A program made the translations under genes and the position numbers. A stretch of 5,470 nt of DNA from Anaerolineales bacterium UBA5069 (GTDB taxonomy: Bacteria > Chloroflexota > Anaerolineae > Caldilineales > Caldilineaceae), in contig DIAV01000386.1 in NCBI GenBank assembly GCA_002415895.1, forward strand, positions 1 through 5,470. Direction: 5' to 3'. The notes under the pieces were generated by a model. The model searched no databases. It saw only the letters and a program-made list of their open reading frames with translations, and was not told where the DNA came from. Below are positions 4,863 through 5,470 of this stretch, piece by piece. Position 1 is the stretch's first letter. Each line of letters begins with the position of its first letter.

Positions 4863-5470
4863 TTAGGTCAGCACGGCGCGGTCGGCCCATTCGGCGGCAA
4901 GGCTGCCAATCCCCAGCGGGGCCACGCGCCGCAGCACAACAGCTTCGGTGGCCGCCATATTCTCCAGCAGCCAGCGCAGCACATAGGCGGGCATGTCCGG
5001 CTCCACATCAAGACGCACGACCGGCCACGCCTTCTGGCGCGCCAACGCGGCGTGGCGGCCAACCACTTCTGCGCCATGCGCGCCCCGGGGGGATGCCCCG
5101 CGCAAGATGCGGAACTGATAGACTCCCTCTACATGCACCCCCGGGAAGAGTTCCTGCACGTGTGCGCGCACAATGTCTTCCGAGAGAACAAAAGTGCGCG
5201 GCCCCGCCTGCGCAACGTGGTTGTTACCACCATTCATGGACGCTGCGGCTGCACCCAGCTCGATCAGGCGCGGCACCTTGCGCGGCACCTTGAGGCGCGC
5301 GAATGAGGGCATGTCCACATCAAAACTGTTTTCCTGCTGCACCACCGCCAGCAGGTTGAGGCTGTGCGCGCTAATCTGGGGGAAGGGACGGCCGGCATCC
5401 ACCGCCAGCGGTGTAAGCAGCGGGCGCACGCGCTCTGCAAAGATCGTGCGCATCCACGCGCGCGCATCGG
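4863..5470 (-). CDS. Polyphosphate kinase 1-like, partial, lacks C-terminal half
   Basis: The frame is open to the right window edge, so the true start lies outside; the visible part is about 202 residues. Numbering from the Met at 5453, it matches the PPK1 head/middle region: RVRPLLTPLAVDAGRPFP (9-26), SLNLLAV (31-37), KVPRKVPRLIEL (55-66), FVLSEDIV (88-95), LFPG (102-105), FRILR (114-118), VVRLDVEPDMP (145-155), VAPLGIGSL (177-185). PPK1 makes polyphosphate from ATP through a phosphohistidine in the C-terminal domains, which should follow for roughly 350-400 residues. Here a TAA at 4865-4863 ends the frame first, and the DNA beyond is repeat and serS leader. The FRxTRxAD-type segment is also altered (FRILRGASPRG). 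Likely a truncated, inactive ppk1 or a divergent paralogue. Confidence 0.75.
   Translation of the reverse strand, partial: DARAWMRTIFAERVRPLLTPLAVDAGRPFPQISAHSLNLLAVVQQENSFDVDMPSFARLKVPRKVPRLIELGAAAASMNGGNNHVAQAGPRTFVLSEDIVRAHVQELFPGVHVEGVYQFRILRGASPRGAHGAEVVGRHAALARQKAWPVVRLDVEPDMPAYVLRWLLENMAATEAVVLRRVAPLGIGSLAAEWADRAVLT

Overview
The window is GC-rich bacterial DNA with densely packed, mostly minus-strand genes. The most likely source is a member of the Chloroflexota (Anaerolineae/Caldilineae-like). I infer this from a zinc-ribbon/LysM protein with a Pro/Thr linker, a lipoprotein mono-haem cytochrome c, and a T-box in front of serS in a high-GC genome. No rRNA or marker phylogeny is available here, so the assignment is tentative.

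Layout: (1) 1-265 has no convincing gene, only inverted repeats. (2) 320-1414 (minus) encodes a membrane-anchored protein with a zinc ribbon and two LysM domains. It ends in a strong intrinsic terminator (266-294) and appears to be read from a leaderless promoter (TATAAT exactly 6 nt before the ATG). (3) 1600-2163 (minus) encodes a lipoprotein cytochrome c with its own intrinsic terminator at 1493-1531, so these two genes look separately transcribed. (4) 2448-2951 (plus) is a tRNA operon behind an almost perfect sigma-70 promoter (TTGACA-17-TATACT): tRNA-Ser(TGA), tRNA-Ser(GCT), tRNA-Arg(GCG). (5) A perfect 14-bp hairpin at 2955-2986 lies between the convergent tRNA operon and serS and can serve both. 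(6) 3020-4315 (minus) is a complete serS (seryl-tRNA synthetase) preceded by a T-box riboswitch (4418-4629). (7) 4630-4862 holds a putative serS promoter and a repeat-like element (a long hairpin plus 14-bp tandem repeats). (8) 4863-5470 (minus, running off the window) is a polyphosphate kinase 1-like gene whose frame stops before the catalytic C-terminal domains.

The coherent theme is serine-tRNA charging. The synthetase, its T-box and two tRNA-Ser genes sit together in convergent orientation. The T-box has an AGC specifier, matching the tRNA-Ser(GCT) encoded at 2718-2812. Its UGGC acceptor-binding bulge complements a G discriminator plus CCA, and both tRNA-Ser genes have G at that position. 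Uncharged tRNA-Ser(GCU) would thus be expected to switch serS on. I see no CRISPR array, transposase or novel defence system. The less ordinary points are the leaderless LysM gene, the ppk-like gene cut short beside a repeat element, the GCG-anticodon tRNA-Arg, and a small ORF overlapping the serS start.
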